From: Streptomyces ficellus
Lineage (GTDB): Bacteria > Actinomycetota > Actinomycetes > Streptomycetales > Streptomycetaceae
Direction: 5' to 3'
NCBI RefSeq assembly: GCF_009739905.1
Contig: NZ_CP034279.1
Span: 1,364,001 to 1,428,000 of the forward strand
DNA: 64,000 bases
A model generated the notes under the pieces. That model ran no database searches and was not told the origin of the DNA. It was given only the letters and a program-made list of their open reading frames with translations. Shown piece after piece: positions 21,950-30,604 of the stretch. The position numbers and the translations under genes were made by a program. Position 1 is the first letter of the stretch, and each line of letters starts with the position of its first letter.

Positions 21950-22009
21950 TCTGTTCCGCCTCCATGAGGGTAGCTGGAAGCCTCGCTCGACTGCGGACGA
22001 GGTCGTCGC

Positions 22010-22165
22010 CGCACCGAGTCCCAACCGTCTGGTCGCCACACCGGCGACCAGTGACCCGGCCAATGCACCGACGGCACCGGAACCGGCCATGAGCTTGATC
22101 GTGCCCGAGCTCAGAGCGGGATCCCGCACCGCGAACAGCACGAACAGCGCGAACAAGGTGTTGAT
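22010..22165 (-). pseudogene. Remnant of a membrane transporter (MFS-like)
   Basis: In the frame continuous with the response regulator start, about 50 residues read INTLFALFVLFAVRDPALSS... GAVGALAGSLVAGVATRRLGLG. This is hydrophobic and resembles transmembrane segments of MFS drug exporters. There is no start codon with a ribosome site; a TGA at 22166-22168 closes the frame, and the code then merges into the leader of the regulator. It is most likely the decayed remains of an exporter gene. Similarity is by eye only. Confidence 0.5.
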
Positions 22166-22185
22166 TCATGACGAGAACGGGTTGT

Positions 22186-22251
22186 GGGGGGATGAAGGGT
22201 GGGGGGATGGGAGTGGGGGGTGGGGTGAAGGGGGGCAGGGTGGCCCTGCCC
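22186..22251 (+). other. G-tract with quadruplex potential and a hairpin
   Basis: From 22186 to 22240 the plus strand has several runs of three to six G separated by one to four bases, which is enough for a G-quadruplex. It is followed by GGGCAGGG-TGG-CCCTGCCC (22233-22251), an 8-base stem with a 3-base loop. Confidence 0.65.
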
Positions 22252-22681
22252 GGTGTGGGGATGACCGCCTACGGGGCGGAGGACACCGCGCCGATCACCG
22301 GCGCGTAGGGGGCACCGCCGGGCCGCGACACGAGGCGCGGGGCAGGGCGCGCGGACGGGGGCGGCCGACGCGCCCGCCCGCGGCCCGGTGCCGGCGCCGG
22401 GGACGCCCGCCTGGTCGTCCCCGGTCCACCGATGTGATCAGCACTGTGGTTTCCCCCTTGTTGGACGCGTCGACCTCATGGGTCGTGTCGCTCACCGCTC
22501 CTCAGAGCGTCTCACCATCGACCGGGCAACGGCGCTGCGGACGCTCGGAAAAGCGTCATGATCAAAAATTCGGCGAGGAGCGCTCCCGGCCTTGTCTCAT
22601 GCGCGATTACTGGGGACGAGCGGCTCATTCCCGTGACGAGGAGATGTCAATGGGCAGAACGGGTCTCTTCGCACAAAGATC

Positions 22682-22696
22682 GAACCTAGGAGGTTC
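22682..22696. promoter_or_regulatory. Inverted repeat GAACCT-AGG-AGGTTC
   Basis: A perfect 6-3-6 dyad in the A+T-richer part of the gene-free stretch. It could be an operator for a regulator of the amidinotransferase arm. No known consensus is claimed. Confidence 0.4.
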
Positions 22697-22771
22697 TAGT
22701 TCATGTTTTAAGCGAGTGTCAAGTCAACCCGGTCCGGCCACCGGGGATGCTTTTCGGCCCGCAATTGGAGT

Positions 22772-22802
22772 TTCACACCAACCGGTTGACGCCGGGTGTG
22801 AA
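22772..22802. promoter_or_regulatory. Inverted repeat TTCACACC-15-GGTGTGAA around AACCGGTT
   Basis: Eight-base arms flank a spacer holding the palindrome AACCGGTT (22780-22787). The layered symmetry resembles a dimer-binding operator about 420 bases upstream of the amidinotransferase start. The binding protein is unknown. Confidence 0.4.
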
Positions 22803-23223
22803 CGGCAGGGCCGGCGCACTCCCCGATATCACCCGTGCCGGATGTCCGGGTACCCGTGCCAGGACGGACGGCCCGACCACGACGTGCGGCGAGACCCCGC
22901 CACGCCCGCCGTCCGGGCGCCGCCACGGCCGGGCGCGCACGGGCCGCGGGGCGGCCTGGACCACCCGGCGGGCACGCCACGGGACTGGAGTCCGATTCCA
23001 GCCATACTTGAGGTGGGCCTGCCATATCGGGCGGTAGATCAATTACGCTGCACGTGCCACCCGGTGTTGCCGGGGGGATATCCACGCCATGTCTGAGTCG
23101 ACCGTCCTCGCTTACCCGGAGAGCCGGAGAGGACGCCTCGCTACCGCTCGATCGCTTCACCACGGTGTTCGGACGACTTACCGACGCCGCACCGACGGCG
23201 TACGACATGAGAGGGACGAACCG

Positions 23224-24264
23224 ATGAGCCTGGTCAATGTCCACACGGAATGGGACCCGCTCGAAGAAATCGTCGTAGGGACCATGGAAGGCGCACGGAT
23301 GCCGATCGTCGATCGGAGCCTGCTCGCCACGGAATTCCCGGACATAGACGACCCACAACAGATTCCGACCGGCCTTTATCCCGCCCAGGTGGCCGAGGAG
23401 ACCGAGGCCGAGCTCGAAGCGCTGGCCGACCTGCTCACCGGCCTCGGCGTGACCGTACGACGGCCCGGCGGACGTGACCACAAGTCGATCGTCTCCACAC
23501 CGGACTGGAGCACCGACGGCTTCTACGACTACTGCCCCCGGGACGGCTTCCTCGCCGTCGGCGACGCGATCATCGAGTCCCCCATGGTGCTGCGGTCCCG
23601 GTGGCTCGAAGGGTTCGCCTACAAGGACCTGTTCCTGGAGTACTCGGACAGCGGTGCCCGCTGGCTGTCGGCGCCCAAGCCCCAGCTGACCGACGACATG
23701 TACGAGCCGACCGCCCCGCCGGGACAGCGCCTGCGGGACCTGGAACCGGCCTTCGACGCGGCCAATATCCTCAGGTTCGGTACGGACCTGCTCTACCAGG
23801 TGTCCGACAGCGGCAACAAGCGCGGCGCACGGTGGCTCCAGTCGGTGCTCGGGCCGCAGTACACGGTGCACCCCTGCGAGAACCTGTACACGTCCACCCA
23901 CATCGACTCGACCATCGTGCCGCTGCGCCCCGGGCTCCTGCTGGTCAACCCCGCCCGGGTCACCGAGGACAACTTCCCGGACTTCCTGCGCGGTTGGGAC
24001 CGGATCGTCTGCCCGGAGCTGGTGGACACCGGCTTCGTCGGCGACCACCCGAAGTCATCCGTCTGGATCGGGATGAACTTCCTGGTGATCGCGCCCGGCA
24101 AGGCCATCGTCGACAAGCGCCAGACGGGGCTCATCCGCGAGCTGGAGCGCCACGGAGTGGAGGTGATCCCGTCGCAGCTCACCCACTCCAGGACCCTCGG
24201 CGGTGGTTTCCACTGCGTCACGCTCGACGTGCGCCGCGCGGGCGAACTCGCCACCTACCGGTAG
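23224..24264 (+). CDS. L-arginine:amine amidinotransferase (StrB1/AGAT family)
   Basis: 346 residues. It moves the amidino group of arginine to an acceptor amine, releasing ornithine. The start MSLVNVHTEWDPLEEIVVGT matches StrB1-type enzymes and fixes the ATG at 23224 rather than the in-frame ATG at 23089. The catalytic triad is clear: C331 in GGGFHCVT, H226 and D228 in THID, and D178 in FDAANI. It is apparently monocistronic, downstream of a 1 kb regulatory stretch. It explains a guanidino group on the product (inference). Glycine is a less likely acceptor because no guanidinoacetate pathway gene is present. Confidence 0.9.
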   Translation: MSLVNVHTEWDPLEEIVVGTMEGARMPIVDRSLLATEFPDIDDPQQIPTGLYPAQVAEETEAELEALADLLTGLGVTVRRPGGRDHKSIVSTPDWSTDGFYDYCPRDGFLAVGDAIIESPMVLRSRWLEGFAYKDLFLEYSDSGARWLSAPKPQLTDDMYEPTAPPGQRLRDLEPAFDAANILRFGTDLLYQVSDSGNKRGARWLQSVLGPQYTVHPCENLYTSTHIDSTIVPLRPGLLLVNPARVTEDNFPDFLRGWDRIVCPELVDTGFVGDHPKSSVWIGMNFLVIAPGKAIVDKRQTGLIRELERHGVEVIPSQLTHSRTLGGGFHCVTLDVRRAGELATYR

Positions 24265-24326
24265 GGGCTCCGGGCGCCCCCGCCGGCCGCTCGGCCTGTC
24301 GGCCGGTACGTCCGCGGAAACGCCGA

Positions 24327-24359
24327 GGGCCGGACCCGTGGTACGTACGGGTCCGGCCC
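24327..24359. terminator. Hairpin terminator between convergent genes
   Basis: GGGCCGGACCCGT (24327-24339) pairs perfectly with ACGGGTCCGGCCC (24347-24359) over a 7-base loop. It lies between the amidinotransferase stop (24264) and the stop of the minus-strand DUF1996 gene (24397), so it may serve both. It also marks the likely right border of the cluster. Confidence 0.8.
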
Positions 24360-24396
24360 GGCCGGCGAGTGTCCGGCTCACCGGCGTAACGAGGTG

Positions 24397-26559
24397 TCAC
24401 CGGCGGCGCCGGGAACCCCTCCCGACGGTGGCGGGCTCACGGCGCTTGCCCATCCACAGGAGCGCGGCACCGCCGATCAGCAGCAGCGCCCCTGCGGCGG
24501 ACGGCCACAACTGGGCGCCGGTGGAGGCTAGTCCGCCTTCCGCGGCCTGTGACGTGCCCGCTCCGTTCGACACCGGTTCGTTCGCCGCGGGTGCGGCCGT
24601 CGCGGGTTCGGTCGTCGTCGTCGAGGGTGCGTTTGTCGCCGGTCCGTTCGCCGTGGGTCCGTTCGTCCCGGCTCCGTTCCCACTGCCGGAGTCCGTCGAG
24701 TCCTGCTCGCGGGGCGGGGCGGCGGCGGACGACTTGGCGCCCGCGCCCTCGGGCTCCGGCGCGTCCTTGGCGTCCTTCGTGTCCGGTACGTCCCCGGAGG
24801 CGGGCGCCGGCGCGTCCGGCCGCTCGGGGGCGGGAGTGGGCTTGCCCTGCTGGGCCGGGGCGGTGGCGGGCTGTTCCTTGACCTCGGGCTGTGCCGGAGG
24901 GGTGGCGGGCCGGTCCTTCACCTCCGGGGCGGCGGTGGGACGGTCCTGCTGGTCCGGGACGGCGGGCGGCTCGTTCGGCTCGTTCTGCTCGTCCGGGGCG
25001 TCCGGGGCTTCCGGGGCGTCGGGAGCCGGGCCCGCGTCGTCACCGGCGGGCGGTGCGTTGCCCGTGGCGCCGTTGACGCAGGTGCGTCCTTCGTTGATGC
25101 AGGAGACCAGGTCCTTCATCAGACCGTCGTCGAAGACGTTGATGAAGTCTCCGTGGTCGGTGACCGGCTTGTGCAGTTGCTCGGGGAACGAGTCGACGGC
25201 GAACACCGTGCCCTGCGGGACGTCGTAGACGATCCGCTGCTGGAGCTGCGGAATGGCCTGGAAACCGCCCGGGCAGTTGCCGTTGCCGTCCGCGAAGGCG
25301 ACATGCGTGCGGTGGTTGGCACTGTCGGCGTTCTGGCCGTCCCAGCAGCTCTGGAACTTGAACGACCGGACGACCTGACTGCCCTGCGGGCAGATCGGGT
25401 ACTTGTCCTTCAGCTGCCGGTCCTCGAACCCGGTGCAGCTCCAGGACGCGTTGGCGTTGGCATTCCCGTTGACGAAGGCCTTGGCGTCACCGGTGATGAT
25501 CCGCAGGAAGCGCGGCATCGCCGTCACCTTGGCGACCGGGCTGCCCACGAAGTTCAGCGTCACCTCGGTCGGCGTGAGGATCTCACCGACGTTCTGGTCC
25601 TTGCCGCCGCCGTCGGCGCCGGCGTCGTTCTCGGCCTTCCCGTTCTGCGCGCGCAGCACGGGCCAGTAGTAGGTGGACTTGTCGCCCTGGTTACGGCAGG
25701 TGGTCTGCCCGTTGGCGAGGTCGTCGTCGCTGGCGAAGGCGTCGTTGGCCTGGTTGCCCACGTAGTCGTGCATGTGGTGGGCGCCGTTGCTGACGCCGGG
25801 CGCCACGATGACGTTGTCCGGGTTGAACTTGCCGTTCTCGTTCACACCGCAGTCGGTCGAGAACACGCCGCGCGAGGCACCGCGACGCTGCTGCGGGTTC
25901 CGCACGTTGGGCTGGACGCTCTGGATGTCGACGAAGTCGCCGGCGACCGGACCGTTGCCGGCCTGACCGCCGCCACCCTGACCCTGGCCTTGACCCTGAT
26001 TCTGGCCCTGATCCTGCCCCTGCTCCTGGCCCTCGTCCTGCTGCTCCTGGCCGCCTCCGCGGGCTCCGGCTCCGGCGTCGTCGGCGCCGTCCGTCTTCAG
26101 AGTGCAGGTCGCCATCTCGTGGAGCCCTTGCGGACGCTCCCCCGCCACCCGGCCGATGGCCACGGCGATCCGGTCCAGACCCGCCGCGCGCTGGTTCTTG
26201 AGCGGTTCGAGGACGGAGTTCCGGGCGAACGCCGGGTCCTTGTCGACCTGCTCCTTCACGTCCACGAACCGCTGGTACGCCTCGGTGATCTGGCTGTCCA
26301 GGGTGGCCAGCTCGCGGTCGACCTCGGGCCTCGCGGCCTCCGGGACGTCCGGGAGCCCGTTCGCCACCTCGGGGCAGTCGATCGTGGAGGCGGTGGGACC
26401 GGTGCTCCGCGTCCGGTTGGTCTCGCCACCGAGCCAGCCCTCGCCGGCGGACGCATAGGAGTTGACCGCGATCAGTCCACCCCCGCCCAACATCAGCGCC
26501 ATCGAGAGGACGACGGTCCTTCTGCCTCGTCTTGAGCGTCTTCGCTGCGAATGTGTCAT
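24397..26559 (-). CDS. DUF1996 secreted protein with sortase anchor
   Basis: 720 residues. A basic N-terminus (RRRSRRGRR) and hydrophobic stretch (about 14-35) form a signal peptide. A Gln/Gly-rich low-complexity linker with GQ repeats follows (about residues 165-205). The DUF1996 domain (about 210-510) contains HHMHDYVGN and several cysteines. A Pro/Ala/Glu-rich spacer of about 150 residues ends in LASTGAQ, a membrane segment and an RKR-type tail, the LAxTG signal of class E sortases. It is therefore a wall-anchored surface protein of unknown function. ATG 26559 has an AGGAG site. It is outside the cluster border and no link to the antibiotic is seen. Confidence 0.88.
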   Translation of the reverse strand: MTHSQRRRSRRGRRTVVLSMALMLGGGGLIAVNSYASAGEGWLGGETNRTRSTGPTASTIDCPEVANGLPDVPEAARPEVDRELATLDSQITEAYQRFVDVKEQVDKDPAFARNSVLEPLKNQRAAGLDRIAVAIGRVAGERPQGLHEMATCTLKTDGADDAGAGARGGGQEQQDEGQEQGQDQGQNQGQGQGQGGGGQAGNGPVAGDFVDIQSVQPNVRNPQQRRGASRGVFSTDCGVNENGKFNPDNVIVAPGVSNGAHHMHDYVGNQANDAFASDDDLANGQTTCRNQGDKSTYYWPVLRAQNGKAENDAGADGGGKDQNVGEILTPTEVTLNFVGSPVAKVTAMPRFLRIITGDAKAFVNGNANANASWSCTGFEDRQLKDKYPICPQGSQVVRSFKFQSCWDGQNADSANHRTHVAFADGNGNCPGGFQAIPQLQQRIVYDVPQGTVFAVDSFPEQLHKPVTDHGDFINVFDDGLMKDLVSCINEGRTCVNGATGNAPPAGDDAGPAPDAPEAPDAPDEQNEPNEPPAVPDQQDRPTAAPEVKDRPATPPAQPEVKEQPATAPAQQGKPTPAPERPDAPAPASGDVPDTKDAKDAPEPEGAGAKSSAAAPPREQDSTDSGSGNGAGTNGPTANGPATNAPSTTTTEPATAAPAANEPVSNGAGTSQAAEGGLASTGAQLWPSAAGALLLIGGAALLWMGKRREPATVGRGSRRRR

Positions 26560-26751
26560 GACAACTCCTAGCCGCGTACCGGGGGGGCGTCGACCCTCGA
26601 CACGCACCTGCCGTGGGGGAAGCGCCGAGCTACATACGGACGGCGCGCGTGATCCGTTCAACCGGTTCGGAAATTCTTCGCGACAGCGTCCACGGCGGCG
26701 GAGGCCGCCCCGGGCCGGGGCCGTCAGGGCACGTCCGGCGGTGCACTCGAA
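26560..26751. other. Intergenic spacer
   Basis: 192 bases between two minus-strand genes. It holds the promoter of the DUF1996 gene. No clear hairpin or operator is seen. Confidence 0.4.
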
Positions 26752-28047
26752 TCAACGACTGTCCGACTCCGGCTTCAGCAGGGCCGCCACGGTCTTCTGC
26801 ACGGTTCCGCTGGGAGCGTGGGCCAGCCCGTACCGCTCCTTCATCTGCCGCACTTCGGTAGGGGTCGGCTCGTGCTCATGGGCGTCTTCCGGCCCGATGA
26901 GGGCCCTGAGTTCCGGCCCATAGGCGGATTCGAGCGCAGGCTCGGTCAGGACCCACCAGAGCGTGACGTCGTGCGGAGCCCTGGTGTTCTCCAGGAGGGC
27001 GTTGCTGTGCGTGATGCGGGACCGGAAGCGAATGGTGTGGACGCCATGGGCGACCCACGGCGGTGCCACGTCCTCGGAGCAGCACTTGTACCCCTTGGTC
27101 CAGGAAGTGCGACCAGATGTGTCGTAGTTGTCAATGATCTTCACCCGGTCCCTTCGCACGTAGGCGATGTTCGCCGTGACGCCCAGCAGCTCGAAGTCCG
27201 CTCCCGCCGGGAACTGGACGATCTTCTCGGTCAACACCTCCGCGCCGGGCTCCAGCACGTGCACCGGCCCCGACCTGCTGATGAACTGGCCTTGTGCAAA
27301 GAGTTCGTACTTCTTCTCCCTGACGTCGCTGTACCGCATGAAGTCCCTCTGCCGACTGCCGAAGTCGTGGAACCAGTCCGACGACTTCCTCGGAGTCGGG
27401 ACGAACGATTGCCTTCGCCCGCTCACCTGGTACAAGGAGCCAAGGACGTATACGCCCACCTCTCCCGTGTTCCGGGTCCGCATGCGCACCGGCACACTGA
27501 CACCCCCGTCGACCACGGTCGCCTTCCCGAACTCCACCGAATTCGTGAGCATGGCCTTCGAGGTATAGGGCTGGTAGATCTGCGTGTACGCGAAGTTGGC
27601 GACGGCGAGGACGCCGGTAATGATCACACCCACCGCGATGCCCTTGGCGTGGGGGACGTGGCTCCACACCTTCAGGAGGTGCAGCTCCCACAGAGCCCAC
27701 AGCGACCACGGCAGAAGCAGCGCCCAGACCCACAGGTAGCGCGTGTAGCTCCAGCCGTCCAGCTGAAGGATGAGCAGAACCACGTTCGCCAGCAGGGATA
27801 CCAGAACACCCACGAGGACGACCACGGCGGAGATGCTCGCCGTGTCCGCCTTCCTGAGGATGTTCAGGGCGACGAGGGCCGCGACTTCCAGAAGCGCTGC
27901 CGCGAGGAAGGCGACACCGTTGAGCCTTCCCGCATACGTCAGCGCGTTCGAGACGTCCGCGAGCCCAAACGCACCCAGCTCGATGGCGGTCGCGCAGAGC
28001 CCCCCGGCCAGTAGAGACCACCGCACCGTGTGTACCCACGTTCTCAT
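26752..28047 (-). CDS. Membrane protein of unknown function
   Basis: 431 residues. Four or five hydrophobic segments fill the first 175 residues (for example SLLAGGLCATAIELGAFGLA and ISAVVVLVGVLVSLLANVVL), followed by one more (GIAVGVIITGVLAVANFAYT) and a large soluble C-terminal domain. This domain has the beta-rich stretches VRMRTRNTGEVGVYVLGSLYQV and TLWWVLTEPALESAYGPELRAL. I do not recognise the family. Codon usage is less extreme in G+C than the neighbours, which may indicate acquisition. The ATG at 28047 is chosen because no ribosome site supports upstream starts. Confidence 0.75.
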   Translation of the reverse strand: MRTWVHTVRWSLLAGGLCATAIELGAFGLADVSNALTYAGRLNGVAFLAAALLEVAALVALNILRKADTASISAVVVLVGVLVSLLANVVLLILQLDGWSYTRYLWVWALLLPWSLWALWELHLLKVWSHVPHAKGIAVGVIITGVLAVANFAYTQIYQPYTSKAMLTNSVEFGKATVVDGGVSVPVRMRTRNTGEVGVYVLGSLYQVSGRRQSFVPTPRKSSDWFHDFGSRQRDFMRYSDVREKKYELFAQGQFISRSGPVHVLEPGAEVLTEKIVQFPAGADFELLGVTANIAYVRRDRVKIIDNYDTSGRTSWTKGYKCCSEDVAPPWVAHGVHTIRFRSRITHSNALLENTRAPHDVTLWWVLTEPALESAYGPELRALIGPEDAHEHEPTPTEVRQMKERYGLAHAPSGTVQKTVAALLKPESDSR

Positions 28048-28255
28048 GCACACAGAGTGACGGACGCGCCGTGGAGGCTCCGCCTGTCGCCTCGTGCTGT
28101 TCGGGTGATTCGCGGAGCGGGTCGCTGATCGGGTCGTGCGGCTCCACGAGGTTCTTCGCCGGCCCGCGCCAGTGCCCGGGGCCATGCACGCCGACCCCGT
28201 GACCAGCGACCGACCTCACGGCGTACCGACACAACGAGCGCCCTCGCCCGTGCCG

Positions 28256-28660
28256 TCAGCCGCCGTGGAGCCAGCTGTCGTACGCGGCGGCGTCCACGAG
28301 GTGGTACAGCCCGAAGGCGCCGGGGAACAGGACGAGGGCCAGGACCCCGATCCGCACCATGACCGGGGCGGCGACGGTGAGGTGCTCGGTCTGGCCCTTG
28401 ATGGTGCGCCAGTCGCGGCAGCGCCGGATGTCTCCCCCGCAGGTCCACCAGAAGAAGAGCCCGAACAGGAGGCAGACCGCCGCCATGGAGGCGGCGAACC
28501 CGCCGGCCACGGCGAGAAAGGTGGTCCGGTCGTGGTGGTCGGTGACGAACAACGAGCCGATGCCGAGTACGGGTACGGAGACGAGCCCGTACAGCGCCCC
28601 GCGTCCCACCACGTCACGGAGCCGGAGCGGGGGTGTGGTGATGCGACGCTCGCTGTTCAT
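28256..28660 (-). CDS. Small membrane protein of unknown function
   Basis: 134 residues with about three transmembrane segments (ALYGLVSVPVLGIGSLFV, FLAVAGGFAASMAAVCLLFGLFF, VRIGVLALVLFPGAFGLYHLV) and two cysteines between the second and third. It may start at a GTG three codons upstream (28669). The gene is divergent from the DinB-like gene at 28728. No function can be given. Confidence 0.65.
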   Translation of the reverse strand: MNSERRITTPPLRLRDVVGRGALYGLVSVPVLGIGSLFVTDHHDRTTFLAVAGGFAASMAAVCLLFGLFFWWTCGGDIRRCRDWRTIKGQTEHLTVAAPVMVRIGVLALVLFPGAFGLYHLVDAAAYDSWLHGG

Positions 28661-28727
28661 GCCCCGCACGGTAACCCGGCCCCCAAGCCGGTCGCCAAGG
28701 CGGCCCGGCGCGCACTACGGTGCCGGG

Positions 28728-29384
28728 GTGGACCTCTTCTCACACACGTGGTCGGCGTTGCGCACCGCGGTCGCCGGGCTGGCGGAGGCGGACTTCGCAC
28801 GGCCCTCCGGCTGTACGGGCTGGCTCGTGCGGGACCTGGTGTGCCACCTGGTGATCGACGCCCAGGACGTCCTGATCACCCTGGCGACGCCCGAGCGGAC
28901 GGCGCCGACCCGGGACGCGGTGACCTACTGGGAGGTCATGGGGACGCCGCCGACCGGCGACGATCCGCTGGACGCGCTGGTCGTCCGGCTGGCCGCCGCC
29001 TACCAGGAGCCGTCGCTGCTCACGTTCCACCTCGACGACGTCGGTTCCGCCGCCGGCCGCGCGGCGCGGCTCGCCGACCCGGAGTCCCGCGTCGGCACCC
29101 GTGACCAGGTCCTCACCGCGGGCGACTTCCTCTCGGCGTACGTGCTGGAGTGGACGCTCCACCACCTGGACCTGGTCGCGCACCTGCCGCACGTGGCGGG
29201 GCCGCCCCCTCAGGGGCTTGCGCGGTCACGGGAGATGCTGGAGGCGATCGCCGGAGCCGCGTTCCCGGCGTCGTTCTCCGACGAGGACGCGTTGCTGGTC
29301 GGAACGGGCCGGCGTGCGCCGACCGACGCGGAGCGGACCGCGCTGGGCGCGATGGCCGGGAGGCTCCCGCTCGTCCTCGGGTGA
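28728..29384 (+). CDS. DinB/maleylpyruvate-isomerase-like mycothiol-dependent protein
   Basis: 218 residues from a GTG start. The family folds as a four-helix bundle with three histidines that bind a metal. Visible are GWLVRDLVCHLVIDAQD near 36-52 and LEWTLHHLDLVAHLP near 140-154. These proteins are common in mycothiol-containing actinomycetes; most have no proven substrate. The neighbours give no further clue. Confidence 0.8.
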   Translation: MDLFSHTWSALRTAVAGLAEADFARPSGCTGWLVRDLVCHLVIDAQDVLITLATPERTAPTRDAVTYWEVMGTPPTGDDPLDALVVRLAAAYQEPSLLTFHLDDVGSAAGRAARLADPESRVGTRDQVLTAGDFLSAYVLEWTLHHLDLVAHLPHVAGPPPQGLARSREMLEAIAGAAFPASFSDEDALLVGTGRRAPTDAERTALGAMAGRLPLVLG

Positions 29385-29417
29385 GCGGCGGCCGACCCCC
29401 GCCCCGGCCGTCACCCG

Positions 29418-30365
29418 TCACCCGGCGGCCGGGCGCTCCGGGCGTTCGCGCCACCAGTCGACCGTCGCCTCGATCTGCTTGTCGAGAGGGGTGGCCCCCA
29501 GCGCGAGCGCGGCCTCACCGGCCTGTGAGTCGACGACGAAGGGGCGGTCGAACTGGTAGCGGATCTCCTTGAGTTCACGCAGCAGCGGTGAGAAGAGCGA
29601 CCCGACGCCCAGGACGGCCGGCGGCAGCCGGCGCACCGGGACCGGTCCGGTGCCCGCCCGGGCGGCGAGGCGGTCGATCATCTCGCGGCCGGACCGGGCG
29701 GGCCCGGTCGGGACGTGCCAGGCCCTCCCCCAGGCCCGTTCGTTCCGGGCGGCCTCGGCGAGGGCCCGCGCCACGTCGGGGACGTAGGTCCAGCTGTGCG
29801 GGGCGTCCGGGTCGCCGAGCAGGGTGACCGGTTTTCCCGCCAGCACGCGGGGCACGACCCGCTCGGCCAGGTGCCCGCCGCCGGTCACGCCCGGCCCGAA
29901 GAAGTCCGAGGCCCGCACCTCCACCGCCTTGATGCGGCCCTGCTCGTGCAGGCTGCGCGCCCGCTCCCACACGGCGGCGCGCACGCGGCCCTTGGGGCCG
30001 GTCGCCGCGAGGGGCAGGTCCTCCGTCATGGGGCGGTCGACGGGGCCGTAGCCGTAGAGGTTGCCCAGGAGGACCAGTACGGCGCCCGTGGACTCGGCGG
30101 CGGCGCAGACCGACGCGGCCAGCGGCGGCAGTTCGCCGGCCCAGCGGTGGTAGGGCGGCGCGGCGCAGTGGTGGATCGCGTCGGCGCCCCGGACGGTCTC
30201 GGTGAGCCGCGTGGTGTCCGTCGCGTCCAGCGCGACGTGCTCGATGCCCGGCTCGGGGCGGCGGCCCGAAGCGGTGATGACGCGCACCGTGTGACCCTGA
30301 CCGGCCAGCAGGCGGGCGGTGGCGGCCCCGGCGGGCCCGAAACCGATGACCACATGAAGATTCAC
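29418..30365 (-). CDS. NAD-dependent epimerase/dehydratase-like protein
   Basis: 315 residues, extended SDR fold. The nucleotide motif is GFGPAGAATARLL (8-20), an unusual GxGxxG variant beginning the protein. The catalytic tyrosine-lysine pair of classical SDRs is not clear: LYGYG is followed by no standard YxxxK. The C-terminus has a family-typical region ending in VDWWRERPE. It may be an atypical epimerase or reductase. It is divergent from the siderophore uptake operon, sharing its 240-base upstream region. Confidence 0.8.
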   Translation of the reverse strand: MNLHVVIGFGPAGAATARLLAGQGHTVRVITASGRRPEPGIEHVALDATDTTRLTETVRGADAIHHCAAPPYHRWAGELPPLAASVCAAAESTGAVLVLLGNLYGYGPVDRPMTEDLPLAATGPKGRVRAAVWERARSLHEQGRIKAVEVRASDFFGPGVTGGGHLAERVVPRVLAGKPVTLLGDPDAPHSWTYVPDVARALAEAARNERAWGRAWHVPTGPARSGREMIDRLAARAGTGPVPVRRLPPAVLGVGSLFSPLLRELKEIRYQFDRPFVVDSQAGEAALALGATPLDKQIEATVDWWRERPERPAAG

Positions 30366-30527
30366 GTACGCACACTAACGCGACACGGGCACTGATTTTC
30401 TGTCAGAAGCCTGTGGAGAATGGTTCTCCCTATACCTCAAGTGGTAGTCCGTGACAGTGGCTTGAATGTGCGTCAGGGGGCGCATGGGGGTGCGGAAGAT
30501 CTCGACATGGTCACAAGCTGAACCATT

Positions 30528-30540
30528 GAGGTCAGACCTC
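30528..30540. promoter_or_regulatory. Dyad GAGGTC-A-GACCTC adjoining the iron box
   Basis: A perfect 6-1-6 inverted repeat ends exactly where the iron box begins (30541). It looks like a GntR/FadR-type operator (GGTCAGACC core), but the family is a guess. It may give a second input to the uptake operon. Confidence 0.45.
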
Positions 30541-30559
30541 TAAGGTGTGCCTTACCTAA
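30541..30559. promoter_or_regulatory. Iron box (DmdR/IdeR-type operator)
   Basis: TAAGGTGTGCCTTACCTAA is a 19-base imperfect dyad close to the DmdR1/IdeR consensus TTAGGTTAGGCTCACCTAA. It lies about 45 bases upstream of the ABC-transporter operon. It predicts repression in iron-replete cells. Confidence 0.88.
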
Positions 30560-30604
30560 GTTGTATGGTGGCGCCGTCGGACCGGCGGTGGGGGAAGGAA
30601 AGTG

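Larger units (their letters stand above)
22166..23223. other. About 1.06 kb without a credible gene, upstream of the amidinotransferase
   Basis: Open frames exist here but show no Streptomyces codon bias. The stretch contains a purine-rich G-tract, a short hairpin and two operator-like inverted repeats, listed separately. The 22550-22720 portion is much richer in A+T than the rest of the window, as expected for promoters or an old insertion. The promoter of the amidinotransferase must lie in its right part. Confidence 0.6.

Noticed and set aside
22295..22495. Minus-strand frame of 66 codons starting VSDTTHEVDASNKGE
   Set aside because: The start looks peptide-like but the rest is Arg/Pro-rich shadow sequence with no ribosome site of note.
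22650..23096. 148-codon plus-strand frame with a GAGGAG site before its ATG
   Set aside because: Codons such as AGA, CTA, TCT, AGT and TTT are used freely and there is no third-position G/C bias; the protein matches nothing I know.
23089..23223. Longer amidinotransferase starting at ATG 23089
   Set aside because: The extra 45 residues are Arg-rich and do not match StrB1-type proteins, whose N-terminus aligns with ATG 23224.
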